The notes beneath the pieces are model-generated. The model was not told the DNA's origin. It saw nothing but the letters and a program-made list of their open reading frames with translations, and ran no database searches. This document shows positions 6,104 through 13,396 of a DNA stretch of 14,034 bases, piece by piece. Numbering within the stretch: the first letter of the stretch is position 1; each line of letters starts with the position of its first letter. The stretch is from Desulfovibrionaceae bacterium. GTDB lineage: Bacteria; Desulfobacterota; Desulfovibrionia; Desulfovibrionales; Desulfovibrionaceae. The DNA is taken from assembly GCA_030539415.1 (NCBI GenBank), contig JAUNSE010000023.1:1-14034 (forward strand), in the 5' to 3' direction. The position numbers and the translations under genes were made by a program.

Positions 6104-6910
6104 CTAGCCTTCCATTTCCCTGCCGCGCCTGTCAGCGGCGAAAACGGCTTCGGCGAGCTTGCCGGACAGGCCGTCGGCGGCCATGCGGTTGACACCTGCA
6201 ATGGTGAGGCCGGCAGGCGAGCAGACATTGTCCCGCAGGGCAATGAGATGGGTCTGCGGATTTTCCTGAGCCATGCGTGCGCAGCCTCTGAACAGGGCCT
6301 CCACCATGCGGCGGCTGTCCCTGTGCTGGAAGCCCAGGGTGACACCGGCCATGACCATGCCCTCCATCAGCTCGAAAACATAGGCCGGTCCGGCACCGAT
6401 AAGCGCAGAGAAGGCTGTGAAGCTCTTTTCCGGAATCTCCAGGCTCACGCCAAGCGACGAGAAGAGAGCGTCAAGCGCCTCCTTCTGCGCGGCCGTCACA
6501 CTGTCCTCATAGCACAGGGCGAACACGCCCTCGCCCACCATGGCGGGCGTGTTCGGCATGCAGCGGGCCACCGGGCAGGCCCCTCCGCAGGCTCTGCTCA
6601 CAGTGGCAAGGCTGATGCCGGCGGCAAGGGAGACAAGCACCCGGCCCTTGAGAAGCTCCCTGTCCAGGGCTCCGACTACGGCCTCAATCTGATAGGGCTT
6701 GACCGCCAGCACGATGATGTCGCAGTCGCCGGCCAGAGCGTTGGCCTCCTCCCTGGGCTGCACGCCGAGTTCGATCAGCGGGGCCATGCGGGACATAGTT
6801 CTTGTATGTCCGTACAAATCGTAGCGGCCGGTTCTGGCCCAGCCGGCAAGCAGGGCTCCGCCCATGTTGCCGCAGCCGATGCATCCGACGCGCAGTCTGT
6901 TTTCCTGCAT
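6104..6910 (-). CDS. proC: Pyrroline-5-carboxylate reductase
   Basis: This cytoplasmic enzyme reduces 1-pyrroline-5-carboxylate to proline with NAD(P)H, the last step of proline synthesis. It has 268 residues, the usual family length. The N-terminal Rossmann motif is visible (VGCIGCGNMGGALLAGW, residues 8-24), then AVKP in the nucleotide domain, MPNTPA, and SALIGAGPAYVFELMEGM at the start of the helical dimerisation domain. The C-terminal signature is SPAGLTIAG (231-239), a slight variant of the usual SPGGTTIAG. The start at 6910 is chosen because AAGGAG lies eight bases upstream. An in-frame ATG at 6949 falls inside the preceding terminator hairpin and has no ribosome-binding site. It follows the processing-protease gene on the same strand by about 108 bases, but a terminator lies between them. 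Confidence 0.94.
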   Translation of the reverse strand: MQENRLRVGCIGCGNMGGALLAGWARTGRYDLYGHTRTMSRMAPLIELGVQPREEANALAGDCDIIVLAVKPYQIEAVVGALDRELLKGRVLVSLAAGISLATVSRACGGACPVARCMPNTPAMVGEGVFALCYEDSVTAAQKEALDALFSSLGVSLEIPEKSFTAFSALIGAGPAYVFELMEGMVMAGVTLGFQHRDSRRMVEALFRGCARMAQENPQTHLIALRDNVCSPAGLTIAGVNRMAADGLSGKLAEAVFAADRRGREMEG

Positions 6911-6939
6911 GTGTTGCTCCTTGCAAGACACTGGAATGT

Positions 6940-6979
6940 AAAAAGCCATGCTCCCGGCCGCTCAGGTCAGGAGCATGGC
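6940..6979 (-). terminator. Intrinsic terminator after the processing-protease gene
   Basis: On the minus strand, GCCATGCTCC pairs with GGAGCATGGC (plus-strand arms 6945-6954 and 6970-6979, 15-base loop). It is followed at once by TTTTT (6944-6940). It ends the protease transcript about 30 bases before the proC start codon. Confidence 0.8.
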
Positions 6980-7018
6980 GGAAAATCCGGCCGCCGGGCT
7001 CTGCCGCCCGGACGGCGG

Positions 7019-8380
7019 CTAGTTCTTGATCTGCTGCATGGCGGGCAGGCCCTTGACCAGCTGCAGGGCCATGCGAAGCTGATTGTCCCTGGCCAGCTGA
7101 TCATGCATCTGCTGATCCTCGGTCTTCGGGGCACCGTCCTTCTTGTCCTGGCCGGCCGCGCCCTTGACCTCGATATGGCGGTTGAGATCCGCCTCGCGCA
7201 GCATGAAGCGGTCATTCTCCTGCTTCACGGGCTCCACAAAGGGAACCTCGATGTCGGGCTTCACGCCTTCCGCCTGTATGGAGATGTCGTTGGGCGTGTA
7301 GTAGAGGGCCACGGTCAGCTTGAGACCGGCGCCGTCGGCCAGCGGGATGATGTTCTGCACCGACCCCTTGCCGAAGGAGCGTTCGCCGGCAATCAGCGCG
7401 CGATGCTGATCCTTCAGGGCGCCGGCCACGATTTCCGAGGCGGAGGCCGAGCCAGCGTTGATCAGCACCACCACCGGAGCGTGCACGTCCGTGGGCTGGG
7501 CTTCGGCCGTGTAGACATGGCCCATGCCGTCCTTCCGCCCCCTGATGGAGACGATGGGGCCGCTGCTCAGGAAGACGTCGGAAACGCTGACCGCCTGATT
7601 GAGCAGGCCGCCGGGGTTGTTGCGCAGGTCGAGAACAAGCCCCCTGATGCCGCCGGAAGCCTTGCTCTCCTTGGCCGCATCGTCCAGGGCCTCGAGCAGT
7701 TCGTCCGTGGTGCGCTCGGAGAAGCGCGTGATGCGGATCCAGTAGTAGCCGTCCTCGAAGCGCTTGCTCTTGACGCTCAGAATCGGGATGGCGCCGCGCA
7801 CAAGACTCATGGACACGGGCTCGCGGCTGCCGGGGTGCAGCACGGTGACATCCACCTTCGTGCCCTTGGGGCCGCGGATGCGCGAGACCACGTCCTGCAG
7901 AGTCATTTCCTGCGTTGTCTGGCCGTTGATTGTCAGAATGATGTCTCCGGCCTTCATGCCGGCCTTGAAGGCGGGCGTGTCCTCGATGGGGGACATGACC
8001 ACCACCTGGCCGTTCTCCATGGAGATCTCGACGCCTATGCCGAAGAACTCGCCGGAGGTCTGCTCCTGCATGTCCTTGTACTCTTCCGCCGTGAGAAAGC
8101 TGGAATGCGGATCAAGGCCCTGGAGCATGCCCTTGATGGCTCCGTCGACAAGCTCGCCCTGGCCCACGTCCCGGACGTAGGAGCGCTCGACAAAATCAAG
8201 CACCTGGCCAAAGCGGCGCAGGGCGTCAAATTTGCTGGGCTGGGGCTTGGCCGGAGCCTGGGCCGGCGCGGCCTCGGCCGGCTGCTTTGCCGGAGCGGCC
8301 ACAGCCGGGCTCGACAGGCTGCAGCCGCATCCCGCCATAAGGAAAAGAGCCACAGCAAGGCCTGTAAGTACTCGACGCAT
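7019..8380 (-). CDS. ctpA: Carboxy-terminal processing protease (S41 family)
   Basis: This is a 453-residue extracytoplasmic S41 serine protease of the Ctp/Prc type, which trims or degrades periplasmic proteins from their C-terminus. The start at 8380 is chosen because GGAGGGA lies upstream and it opens into MRRVLTGLAVALFLMAGC, a signal peptide with a possible lipobox (Cys18). A longer frame upstream lacks this logic. An Ala/Pro/Gln-rich linker (about 24-50) is followed by the N-terminal helical part (GLDPHSSFLTAEEY, 89-101), a PDZ domain (about 111-195, GIGVEI then AFKAGMKAGDIILTING) and the protease core. Core motifs are LVLDLRNNPGG (248-258), GSASASEIVAG with probable nucleophile Ser313, and SFGKGSVQ with Lys338 and Gln342. 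The spacing matches the catalytic Ser-Lys-Gln of CtpB/Prc enzymes. The gene symbol is a family label only. A terminator follows it. Confidence 0.93.
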   Translation of the reverse strand: MRRVLTGLAVALFLMAGCGCSLSSPAVAAPAKQPAEAAPAQAPAKPQPSKFDALRRFGQVLDFVERSYVRDVGQGELVDGAIKGMLQGLDPHSSFLTAEEYKDMQEQTSGEFFGIGVEISMENGQVVVMSPIEDTPAFKAGMKAGDIILTINGQTTQEMTLQDVVSRIRGPKGTKVDVTVLHPGSREPVSMSLVRGAIPILSVKSKRFEDGYYWIRITRFSERTTDELLEALDDAAKESKASGGIRGLVLDLRNNPGGLLNQAVSVSDVFLSSGPIVSIRGRKDGMGHVYTAEAQPTDVHAPVVVLINAGSASASEIVAGALKDQHRALIAGERSFGKGSVQNIIPLADGAGLKLTVALYYTPNDISIQAEGVKPDIEVPFVEPVKQENDRFMLREADLNRHIEVKGAAGQDKKDGAPKTEDQQMHDQLARDNQLRMALQLVKGLPAMQQIKN

Positions 8381-8448
8381 GAGCCGTTCCCTCCTGAAAA
8401 ATTGATGGAGCATCGTGCGACATATTCCTGAAAATTGCAACGATCGAA

Positions 8449-8476
8449 AGAGCCCCGGCCTGACGGCCGGGGCTCT
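8449..8476 (-). terminator. Strong hairpin after the rubrerythrin gene
   Basis: This is a perfect 12-bp stem (AGAGCCCCGGCC 8449-8460, complement 8465-8476) with a 4-base loop. On the minus strand it is followed by TTTCGAT. It probably terminates rubrerythrin transcription ahead of the protease gene, despite a short T-run. A smaller GGGGG/CCCCC hairpin lies just upstream of it on the minus strand. Confidence 0.7.
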
Positions 8477-8538
8477 GGGGACAGGGGGCTGTACCCCCGA
8501 TTGTTCTGCGAATGTGTCTGCCGTATACTCCGGCCGGA

Positions 8539-9030
8539 CTAGTCGACCTTCACGAACGTGCTGCCCTTGGCGCCGCACACGGGACAGGCACCCTCGAAGG
8601 GACCTTCATGGGTGTAGCCGCACACGGGGCAGATGTAGTAGTCGCCGGTGAAGGCACTGGCGCCCTCGATGGCTTTCTTGTACAGAGTGGCATGCACTTC
8701 TTCAACCTTGTTGGCGAAGTCGAAGTACCTGGCGACCTTGGTGTTGCCCTCTTCCTGGGCTTCCTTGATCATTTCGGGGTACATCTTGGTGAACTCGTAG
8801 GTCTCGCCCTCGAGAGCGTCCACCAGGTTGGCGGCGGTGTCGCCAATCTTGCCGGCATTGCGCAGATGCGCATGGGCATGAATGGTCTCGGCGGCAGCGG
8901 CGGCGCGGAAGAGCTTGGCAATCTGGGCCTTGCCCTCCTTGTCGGCAACGGCGGCGTAGGCGAGATACTTGCGGTTGGCCTGAGACTCGCCGGCGAAGGC
9001 GGCCATGAGATTGTCCTGGGTCTTGCTCAT
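8539..9030 (-). CDS. Rubrerythrin, short form
   Basis: This cytoplasmic non-heme iron protein reduces hydrogen peroxide in anaerobes, taking electrons through rubredoxin or NADH-linked partners. It has 163 residues, shorter than the classical enzyme of about 190. The ferritin-like four-helix part carries the expected di-iron ligands: Glu15 (AGESQANRKY), Glu48 and His51 (AETIH), Glu76 and Glu79 (EGETYEFTKMYP), Glu110 and His113 (EEVH). A rubredoxin-like end follows with CPVC (134-137) and CPVC (149-152) to bind one iron. The start at 9030 has AAGGAG (9039-9044) eight bases upstream. It is monocistronic by context: a hairpin follows it and a divergent gene precedes it. It is probably induced by oxidative stress; a Fur/PerR-like site lies upstream. 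Confidence 0.95.
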   Translation of the reverse strand: MSKTQDNLMAAFAGESQANRKYLAYAAVADKEGKAQIAKLFRAAAAAETIHAHAHLRNAGKIGDTAANLVDALEGETYEFTKMYPEMIKEAQEEGNTKVARYFDFANKVEEVHATLYKKAIEGASAFTGDYYICPVCGYTHEGPFEGACPVCGAKGSTFVKVD

Positions 9031-9043
9031 CGTACTTTCTCCT

Positions 9044-9059
9044 TCTGCCCTCGGGCAGA
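9044..9059 (-). promoter_or_regulatory. Leader hairpin abutting the rubrerythrin ribosome-binding site
   Basis: On the minus strand TCTGCCC-GA-GGGCAGA forms a compact stem-loop. Its last base overlaps the first base of the AAGGAG at 9044-9039. Such a 5' stem could protect the mRNA or position the ribosome. The role is inferred. Confidence 0.45.
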
Positions 9060-9092
9060 TGTCTTTCTCTGAAATTTTGAAAGTTCCCTTGT

Positions 9093-9107
9093 TGAGAACG
9101 ATTCCTG
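9093..9107. promoter_or_regulatory. Possible Fur/PerR-type operator upstream of rubrerythrin
   Basis: TGAGAACGATTCCTG matches about 8 of 14 symmetrical positions of the 7-1-7 Fur/PerR-type box. It lies downstream of the candidate -10 (9127-9132), where a repressor could block transcription. Rubrerythrin is a common PerR target in anaerobes. The match is weak. Confidence 0.25.
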
Positions 9108-9126
9108 TTTACAGCTTTCCGAGCAG

Positions 9127-9155
9127 ACTGTAAAGCTTTTTTTTCAGTTTCACAA
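9127..9155 (-). promoter_or_regulatory. Candidate rubrerythrin promoter
   Basis: On the minus strand TTGTGA (9155-9150), a 17-base spacer and TACAGT (9132-9127) form a plausible -35/-10 pair. An inverted repeat, TTTACAG (9108-9114) and CTGTAAA (9128-9134), overlaps the -10 and the expected start near 9120, and could be an operator. Pattern match only. Confidence 0.35.
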
Positions 9156-9239
9156 AATATTTTTCAGCCCGCCCCGAGCAAGGCCCGCATTGTCCCGCCA
9201 GCTCCCATCCGTTGGGCTTCAGCAAAACACAGCATCCTC

Positions 9240-9875
9240 ATGTCGCAGACCTCCTACCCCGTTCCCGATCTGGCTCCGGGCCAGTGTCACGAGACATCAC
9301 TGCTCATCCGCCGCAGCCGCTTTCTGACGCATATTGCCAGAGCATCGTCGCCGGACGAGGCCCGCGCCTTTGTCGAACTCATGCGCGTCCGCCACGCCGA
9401 TGCCACTCACAACTGCTGGGCCTTCAACGCCGGTCCTCCCGGGTCGACGGCCCAGATAGGGGCGAGCGATGACGGCGAGCCGCACGGCACGGCGGGCAGA
9501 CCCATGCTCGGCGTGCTTCTGCACGGAGATGTGGGCGAGATCTGCTGTGTTGTCACCCGCTGGTTCGGCGGCATCAAGCTCGGCACCGGCGGCCTTGTGC
9601 GCGCCTATCAGGACTGCGTGGCCGGCTGTCTCGACACGCTGCCGCGCGCCATGCGCGTCTCCCTCGCAAAGCTCGCCGTCGAAATCGGCTATGCCGACAA
9701 CGAGCGCGTGCGCCGCCTTCTGGCCAGGCACGGAGCATCCGTGACCTCGGAGGAGTACGGCGCGGACATACTGCTCGAAATCGGCATTCCCGGCCCCGCC
9801 GTGCAAGATTTCACCCGGGAGCTCGCCGACCTCACCAGCGGCTCGGCCTGCGTCATCGAACTGGAATCGGACTGA
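9240..9875 (+). CDS. YigZ/IMPACT family protein
   Basis: This is a 211-residue cytoplasmic protein of the YigZ/IMPACT family (UPF0029 N-terminal domain followed by a ferredoxin-like DUF1949 domain). The family's hallmark segments are present: HNCWAF (57-62), DDGEPHGTAGRPML (77-90), and VVTRWFGGIKLGTGGLVRAY (104-123). Residues from about 140 form the small C-terminal domain. Eukaryotic IMPACT regulates the Gcn2 stress kinase; the bacterial role is not settled, with links to ribosome or translation stress. ATG 9240 is the first good start in frame, but I see no clear Shine-Dalgarno sequence before it, so initiation may be weak or the start could differ slightly. It is divergent from rubrerythrin. 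The next plus-strand gene starts 113 bases after its stop. Confidence 0.9.
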   Translation: MSQTSYPVPDLAPGQCHETSLLIRRSRFLTHIARASSPDEARAFVELMRVRHADATHNCWAFNAGPPGSTAQIGASDDGEPHGTAGRPMLGVLLHGDVGEICCVVTRWFGGIKLGTGGLVRAYQDCVAGCLDTLPRAMRVSLAKLAVEIGYADNERVRRLLARHGASVTSEEYGADILLEIGIPGPAVQDFTRELADLTSGSACVIELESD

Positions 9876-9988
9876 CTGCGCCCATTCTTGCCCGCTGGGC
9901 CGCCTCAGTGTAGACTCCCTTCATTCTTTTCCGCCGCCCATTCTGCCGGACGCCTGCTTTCACCGTTTCGGCCCTGCGAGGTGCCATC

Positions 9989-10651
9989 TTGAAATCCAAA
10001 GCCCTTTCCGCCTGCACCATTGTCCTGATACTCGCCCTCTGTCTTCCCCTTGCCGCCTGCAAGGAGAAAAGCGGCCCCGAAAAGGCCCTCGACACGACGG
10101 CCAAGGCCCTCAAGGACAAGAACAGCGCGCTCTTCCTCAATCAGCTCGACATCAACGCCTTCACCTATCACGAGCTGGTCAATCTCCGCAAAGACAACAC
10201 TCTGCTGGATCTGGCCGGCAATCTCGGCTCTCTGCTGGGCATTGACAATCAGCTCCAGGAGCTCCTTGTCGCCGCTTCCAGCCTGAAGGAGCAGTACATC
10301 TCCACCTTCACGCGCACTGTGAACAGCGGCGAGCTGCCCGCACACTGCTCCCGCAGCCTGACCGCCGACTGCCCGTGGGATCCTGCGGGTCTTGAAAAGG
10401 CGGAGGTGCAGCTCCTTGACGAAAACGCGGCCATTGCCCGCGTCACCACCTCGGCCAACATCACCAGCTGGGTCGCCCTGCGCAAGAAGGGCGAGGCCTG
10501 GGCCATTGTCGGCAAGGCGCCGAGCCAGGAGACCGCTACCCTGTTCGCGAAGGACAGCAGCGATGTGCCCCAGGCCGAAGAGCAGCCCGTGCCGGTCATG
10601 CCCGGCACCGAAAGGCCCGCCGACACCGGCGCCAAGGCCGAAAAAATCTAG
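9989..10651 (+). CDS. Lipoprotein of unknown function, TTG start
   Basis: This is a 220-residue predicted lipoprotein. The TTG at 9989 is chosen as start because GAGG (9978-9981) lies seven bases upstream and translation opens into a signal peptide (MKSKALSACTIVLILALCLP) with lipobox LAAC (Cys24). The mature N-terminal region has repeated KAL..K...F.. helical patterns (PEKALDTTAKALKDKNSALF), reminiscent of DUF2939-type or related lipoproteins. I cannot assign a family with confidence. Two further cysteines (in AHCSRSLTADC) may form a disulfide. A compact domain with SWVALRKKGEAWAIVG follows, and the tail from about 185 is low-complexity, rich in Glu/Pro/Ala. It lies 113 bases after the YigZ-family gene and may share its transcript. 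It is convergent with speA across a hairpin-rich gap. Confidence 0.82.
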   Translation: MKSKALSACTIVLILALCLPLAACKEKSGPEKALDTTAKALKDKNSALFLNQLDINAFTYHELVNLRKDNTLLDLAGNLGSLLGIDNQLQELLVAASSLKEQYISTFTRTVNSGELPAHCSRSLTADCPWDPAGLEKAEVQLLDENAAIARVTTSANITSWVALRKKGEAWAIVGKAPSQETATLFAKDSSDVPQAEEQPVPVMPGTERPADTGAKAEKI

Positions 10652-10660
10652 TTTTCTCGT

Positions 10661-10683
10661 GCTCCGGCGGCCCTTGCCGGAGC
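10661..10683 (+). terminator. Hairpin after the TTG-started lipoprotein gene
   Basis: GCTCCGGC (10661-10668) and GCCGGAGC (10676-10683) form a perfect 8-bp stem with a 7-base loop, 10 bases after the stop codon. No T-run follows, so it is more likely an mRNA 3' structure than the main terminator. Confidence 0.45.
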
Positions 10684-10700
10684 AGCGCTGCAGTAAAGAC

Positions 10701-10743
10701 AGGGACGCGGCTCTTCTGACGGAAAGAGCCGCGTCCCTTCTTT
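10701..10743. terminator. Bidirectional terminator between convergent genes
   Basis: AGGGACGCGGCTCTT (10701-10715) pairs perfectly with its complement at 10724-10738. This 15-bp stem with an 8-base loop is the strongest hairpin in the gap. On the plus strand TTCTTTG follows; on the minus strand GTCTTTAC follows. It can serve both the lipoprotein gene and speA. Confidence 0.75.
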
Positions 10744-10755
10744 GTCCTTGTCCCG

Positions 10756-10790
10756 TCCGGTCCGCCCTGCTGTCAGGGATGCGGACCGGA
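10756..10790 (-). terminator. Hairpin just after speA
   Basis: TCCGGTCCGC (10756-10765) and GCGGACCGGA (10781-10790) form a perfect 10-bp stem; inner CCTG/CAGG pairing can extend it. It begins seven bases after the speA stop on the minus strand. There is no T-run, so it probably protects the 3' end or works with the stronger hairpin beyond. Confidence 0.5.
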
Positions 10791-10796
10791 GCCTTT

Positions 10797-12716
10797 CTAG
10801 CGCTCGAAGTAGGTGTAGCCCCTGAGGCCGTCTTCAAAGACCTGCAGGAAGGCAAAGCGCTGGCTCGGGGTGATGCGCCCCTCGCGCACGGCCCGCTCGG
10901 CCATGCTGCGCAGGGATTCCATGATGCGTCTCGGTTCGTACTCCACGTAGGAAAGCACATCGGCAACCGTGTCGCCTTCCTGCTCGCGCACGAACTCGTA
11001 GGAACCGTCCTCCTCGACGCGGATGGAGACCACGTTGTTGTCGCCCATAAGGTTGTGCAGATCGCCCAGGGTTTCCTGATAGGCGCCCACCAGGAAGACA
11101 CCGAGATAGTATTCCTCTCCGTCCTTCAAGGGATGCAGCTCCAGCGTGCGCTTGTTGCCGAGCTGATCGATGAAGTGGTTGATCTGCCCGTCCGAGTCGC
11201 AGGTGATGTCGGAAATGATGCCGCGGCGCTCGGGACGCTCCTGCAGACGGTGCACAGGCATGATGGGGAACAGCTGGTCGATGGCCCAGGAGTCGGGCAG
11301 CGACTGGAAGATGCTGAAGTTGCCGTAATAGATGTCGGCAGTGTTCACATCGATGTCGTGCAGATCGCGGGGAATGGTCTTGAGATGCTCCTTCTCCTCG
11401 GCAATGCGCATGAGAATCGTCCAGAAGAAGCGTTCGGAGAGGCAGCGCTGGCGCAGATTGACGGCGCCCGTCGCAAAGAGCTGGCGCATCTCGTCGCGGT
11501 AGTACACCGCGTCGTTGTAGCACTCCTGCAGGCTGCGCGGCGTGATGCTGGCCAGCACCTCGCGCAGGTTCACAACGGGCTGAGGCGTGTCGTCGTCCAG
11601 CTTTTCGGGCAGCTGCATGGGCTCGAGACGGCTCACATCCAGAACATTGAAGAGCAGCAGGGAGTAGTAGGCCACCGTGGCGCGGCCGGATTCGGTCACG
11701 ATGTGGGGATGCTTGATACCGTCTTCGTCCAGCGTGGCCATGATGGCCTCGACGATGTCCGCCGAGTACTCGTCCATGGTGTAGTTGCGCGAGGAGAAGT
11801 AATTGGTGTGCGAGCCGTCGTAGTCGACGGCCAGACCGCCGCCCAGGTCGAGATAGCCCATGGGCGCGCCTTCCTCCACCAGGCCGGCGTAGAAGCGCGC
11901 GCCTTCCATGGCGCCGAGGCGGATGTCGCGGATGTTGGAAATCTGCGAGCCCAGGTGATAGTGCAGCAGACGCAGGCAGTCCAGCATGTCCACGGCCTTG
12001 AGTCTGTCTATGATGTCCACGACTTCCGCGGGAGAGAGGCCGAAGACCGAGCGCTCTCCGCCGGATTCGGCCCAGTGGCCGCTTGCGCGCATGCTCAGCT
12101 TGCAGCGCACGCCGAGCTTGGGGCGGATGTCCAGCACCTTCGAACGCTGGATGATGGTCTCCAGTTCCCCGGGCATTTCAATGACAAAGAAGACATTGAG
12201 ACCGAGCCTCTGGGCCTGCAGGCCGAGGTCGATGAACTCCCCGTCCTTGTAGCCGTTGCAGATGACGCAGGCCTCGCGGTCGCTCATGTGGGCCACGGCG
12301 GCGATGAGTTCGCCCTTGGAGCCCACTTCCAGGCCGTGATGGTAGCGCGAGCCGAAGTCGGCAATCTCCTCTATGACCTGCTGCTGCTGATTGACCTTAA
12401 TGGGAAAGACGCCGCGGTAGCTTCCCTTGTAGCCAAGACTCTTGATGGCCTTGTTGAATGATTCGTGGAGGCTGGCAATCTGCGAGTCCAGTATGTTCTC
12501 GCAGCGGAGCAGGCAGGGCATGTTGTACCCGCGCTCCTTGATGCCATCAATCAGCTCCGGAATCGGCACCTTCGGCCCCTTGGGGCCGTACGGGCAGATG
12601 ACCACCTCGCCCTTGTCCGAAACATCGAAATACCCGGCGCCCCAGGAATGAACGCCATACAGCTCTGCCGAGTCTTCGACGCGCCAGGGATGCAAACTGC
12701 TGCTGAATGTGCTCAA
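10797..12716 (-). CDS. speA: Biosynthetic arginine decarboxylase
   Basis: This PLP enzyme decarboxylates arginine to agmatine, the first step of the agmatine route to putrescine and other polyamines. It has 639 residues, the usual length for the family. It shows the N-terminal signature LYGVHSWGAGYF (19-30), the PLP lysine in GVFPIKVNQ (Lys107), HLGSQ (254-258), the glycine loop GGGLAVDYDG (292-301) and the C-terminal active-site segment SDITCDSDG with Cys506. The start is TTG at 12716: the codon immediately upstream in frame is TAA, and the first internal Met is residue 66, so no ATG start is possible. GGGAG lies ten bases upstream. It is monocistronic by context, with hairpins after it and a divergent purine gene far upstream. 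No clear promoter was found for it. Confidence 0.96.
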   Translation of the reverse strand: MSTFSSSLHPWRVEDSAELYGVHSWGAGYFDVSDKGEVVICPYGPKGPKVPIPELIDGIKERGYNMPCLLRCENILDSQIASLHESFNKAIKSLGYKGSYRGVFPIKVNQQQQVIEEIADFGSRYHHGLEVGSKGELIAAVAHMSDREACVICNGYKDGEFIDLGLQAQRLGLNVFFVIEMPGELETIIQRSKVLDIRPKLGVRCKLSMRASGHWAESGGERSVFGLSPAEVVDIIDRLKAVDMLDCLRLLHYHLGSQISNIRDIRLGAMEGARFYAGLVEEGAPMGYLDLGGGLAVDYDGSHTNYFSSRNYTMDEYSADIVEAIMATLDEDGIKHPHIVTESGRATVAYYSLLLFNVLDVSRLEPMQLPEKLDDDTPQPVVNLREVLASITPRSLQECYNDAVYYRDEMRQLFATGAVNLRQRCLSERFFWTILMRIAEEKEHLKTIPRDLHDIDVNTADIYYGNFSIFQSLPDSWAIDQLFPIMPVHRLQERPERRGIISDITCDSDGQINHFIDQLGNKRTLELHPLKDGEEYYLGVFLVGAYQETLGDLHNLMGDNNVVSIRVEEDGSYEFVREQEGDTVADVLSYVEYEPRRIMESLRSMAERAVREGRITPSQRFAFLQVFEDGLRGYTYFER

Positions 12717-13213
12717 TTACTCTTCTCTCCCAAATAATGAACAATGGACGGCATCCTGCTCTGCCCTGCGACCGCGGAAGGCCCGCGCGTGGTTCGGCGC
12801 GAAGGATGCCGCTCGCGCCGGACAGCAGGAACGAAAAGCGTGCCGGCCCATGGCCTGCTCCTCCGCGGGGCGACACGACGTTCACACTGAGCGGGGACCG
12901 GCCCGGCACGGACGCCGGCAGGGTCCTCGGACAAATGCGTTGCATCTATTTTCTTCCGATACCTTGCCGGTTTGCGAACGTTCGGGACAGAGCCGCTCTT
13001 TTATGGTCCCTTTGCACAAAGCGGATAAAAAAGTCAAGGTTTGCACGCAACGGTAACATTTCTACTTATCAGGATATCCCTATATCAACATACAGTGAAT
13101 AGCAAGTTATTCACATTGTTTATACCATGACGCCATGCTCATGACACGTACCTGCCCGGCACGAGCCGAACATCCCACCGCACGGATGCGCCATCGCGAA
13201 GGCGGGCCGGCTT
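12717..13213. other. Intergenic region between speA and the divergent purine gene
   Basis: This is a non-coding gap; open frames here lack ribosome-binding sites and domain-like patterns. The half next to speA is GC-rich, and the half from about 12930 is clearly more AT-rich. It contains CGAACGTTCG (12975-12984, perfect palindrome), the near-palindrome CTTTGCACAAAG around 13010, two copies of TTTGCAC about 30 bases apart, GGATATCC, and the dyad at 13095-13114. Regulation of both flanking genes probably lies here, but I cannot place the speA promoter. Confidence 0.5.
13095..13114. promoter_or_regulatory. Operator-like dyad in the speA/purine-gene gap
   Basis: GTGAATA (13095-13101), six bases, then TATTCAC (13108-13114): perfect 7-bp arms in AT-rich DNA. 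The spacing does not fit ArgR (TGAAT-N4-ATTCA) or Crp/Fnr (GTGA-N8-TCAC). It looks like a dimeric regulator site of unknown identity. Confidence 0.45.
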
Positions 13214-13242
13214 TTGCCTTTTCCCGCCGTCTGTGCGATACT
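13214..13242 (+). promoter_or_regulatory. Candidate promoter of the IMP cyclohydrolase gene
   Basis: TTGCCT (13214-13219), a 17-base spacer and GATACT (13237-13242) give four matches of six in each hexamer. Transcription would start near 13249, leaving a leader of about 150 bases with a small hairpin (TCGGCGG/CCGCCGA, 13333-13347). Pattern match only. Confidence 0.4.
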
Positions 13243-13396
13243 TTACAGGTTCATGACAAAGAATGCGCGCCCTGCGGTCTGCCTGCGCATCCGGCGCCCG
13301 TTCTGTCACTGCCTGTTTCAGGCTTCAGCTTGTCGGCGGACCGCCGAGTGCCCCGCGAAAAGCCTCCGCGACTGCCGACCAAACCAGGAGGACTAC

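Noticed and set aside
6071..8431. Plus-strand open frame of 786 codons antisense to proC and the processing protease
   Set aside because: It spans two well-supported genes plus the terminator between them, has no RBS and no domain pattern, and is rich in His/Gln/Ala/Gly as expected of an antisense shadow.
8381..8578. N-terminal extension of the processing protease from 8578
   Set aside because: It would overlap the rubrerythrin 3' end and run through that gene's terminator, and would place 66 non-signal residues before a clear signal peptide with its own RBS.
10392..12461. Plus-strand open frame of 689 codons antisense to speA and through the lipoprotein end
   Set aside because: It runs across the bidirectional terminator and is a codon-bias artefact opposite an unmistakable arginine decarboxylase.
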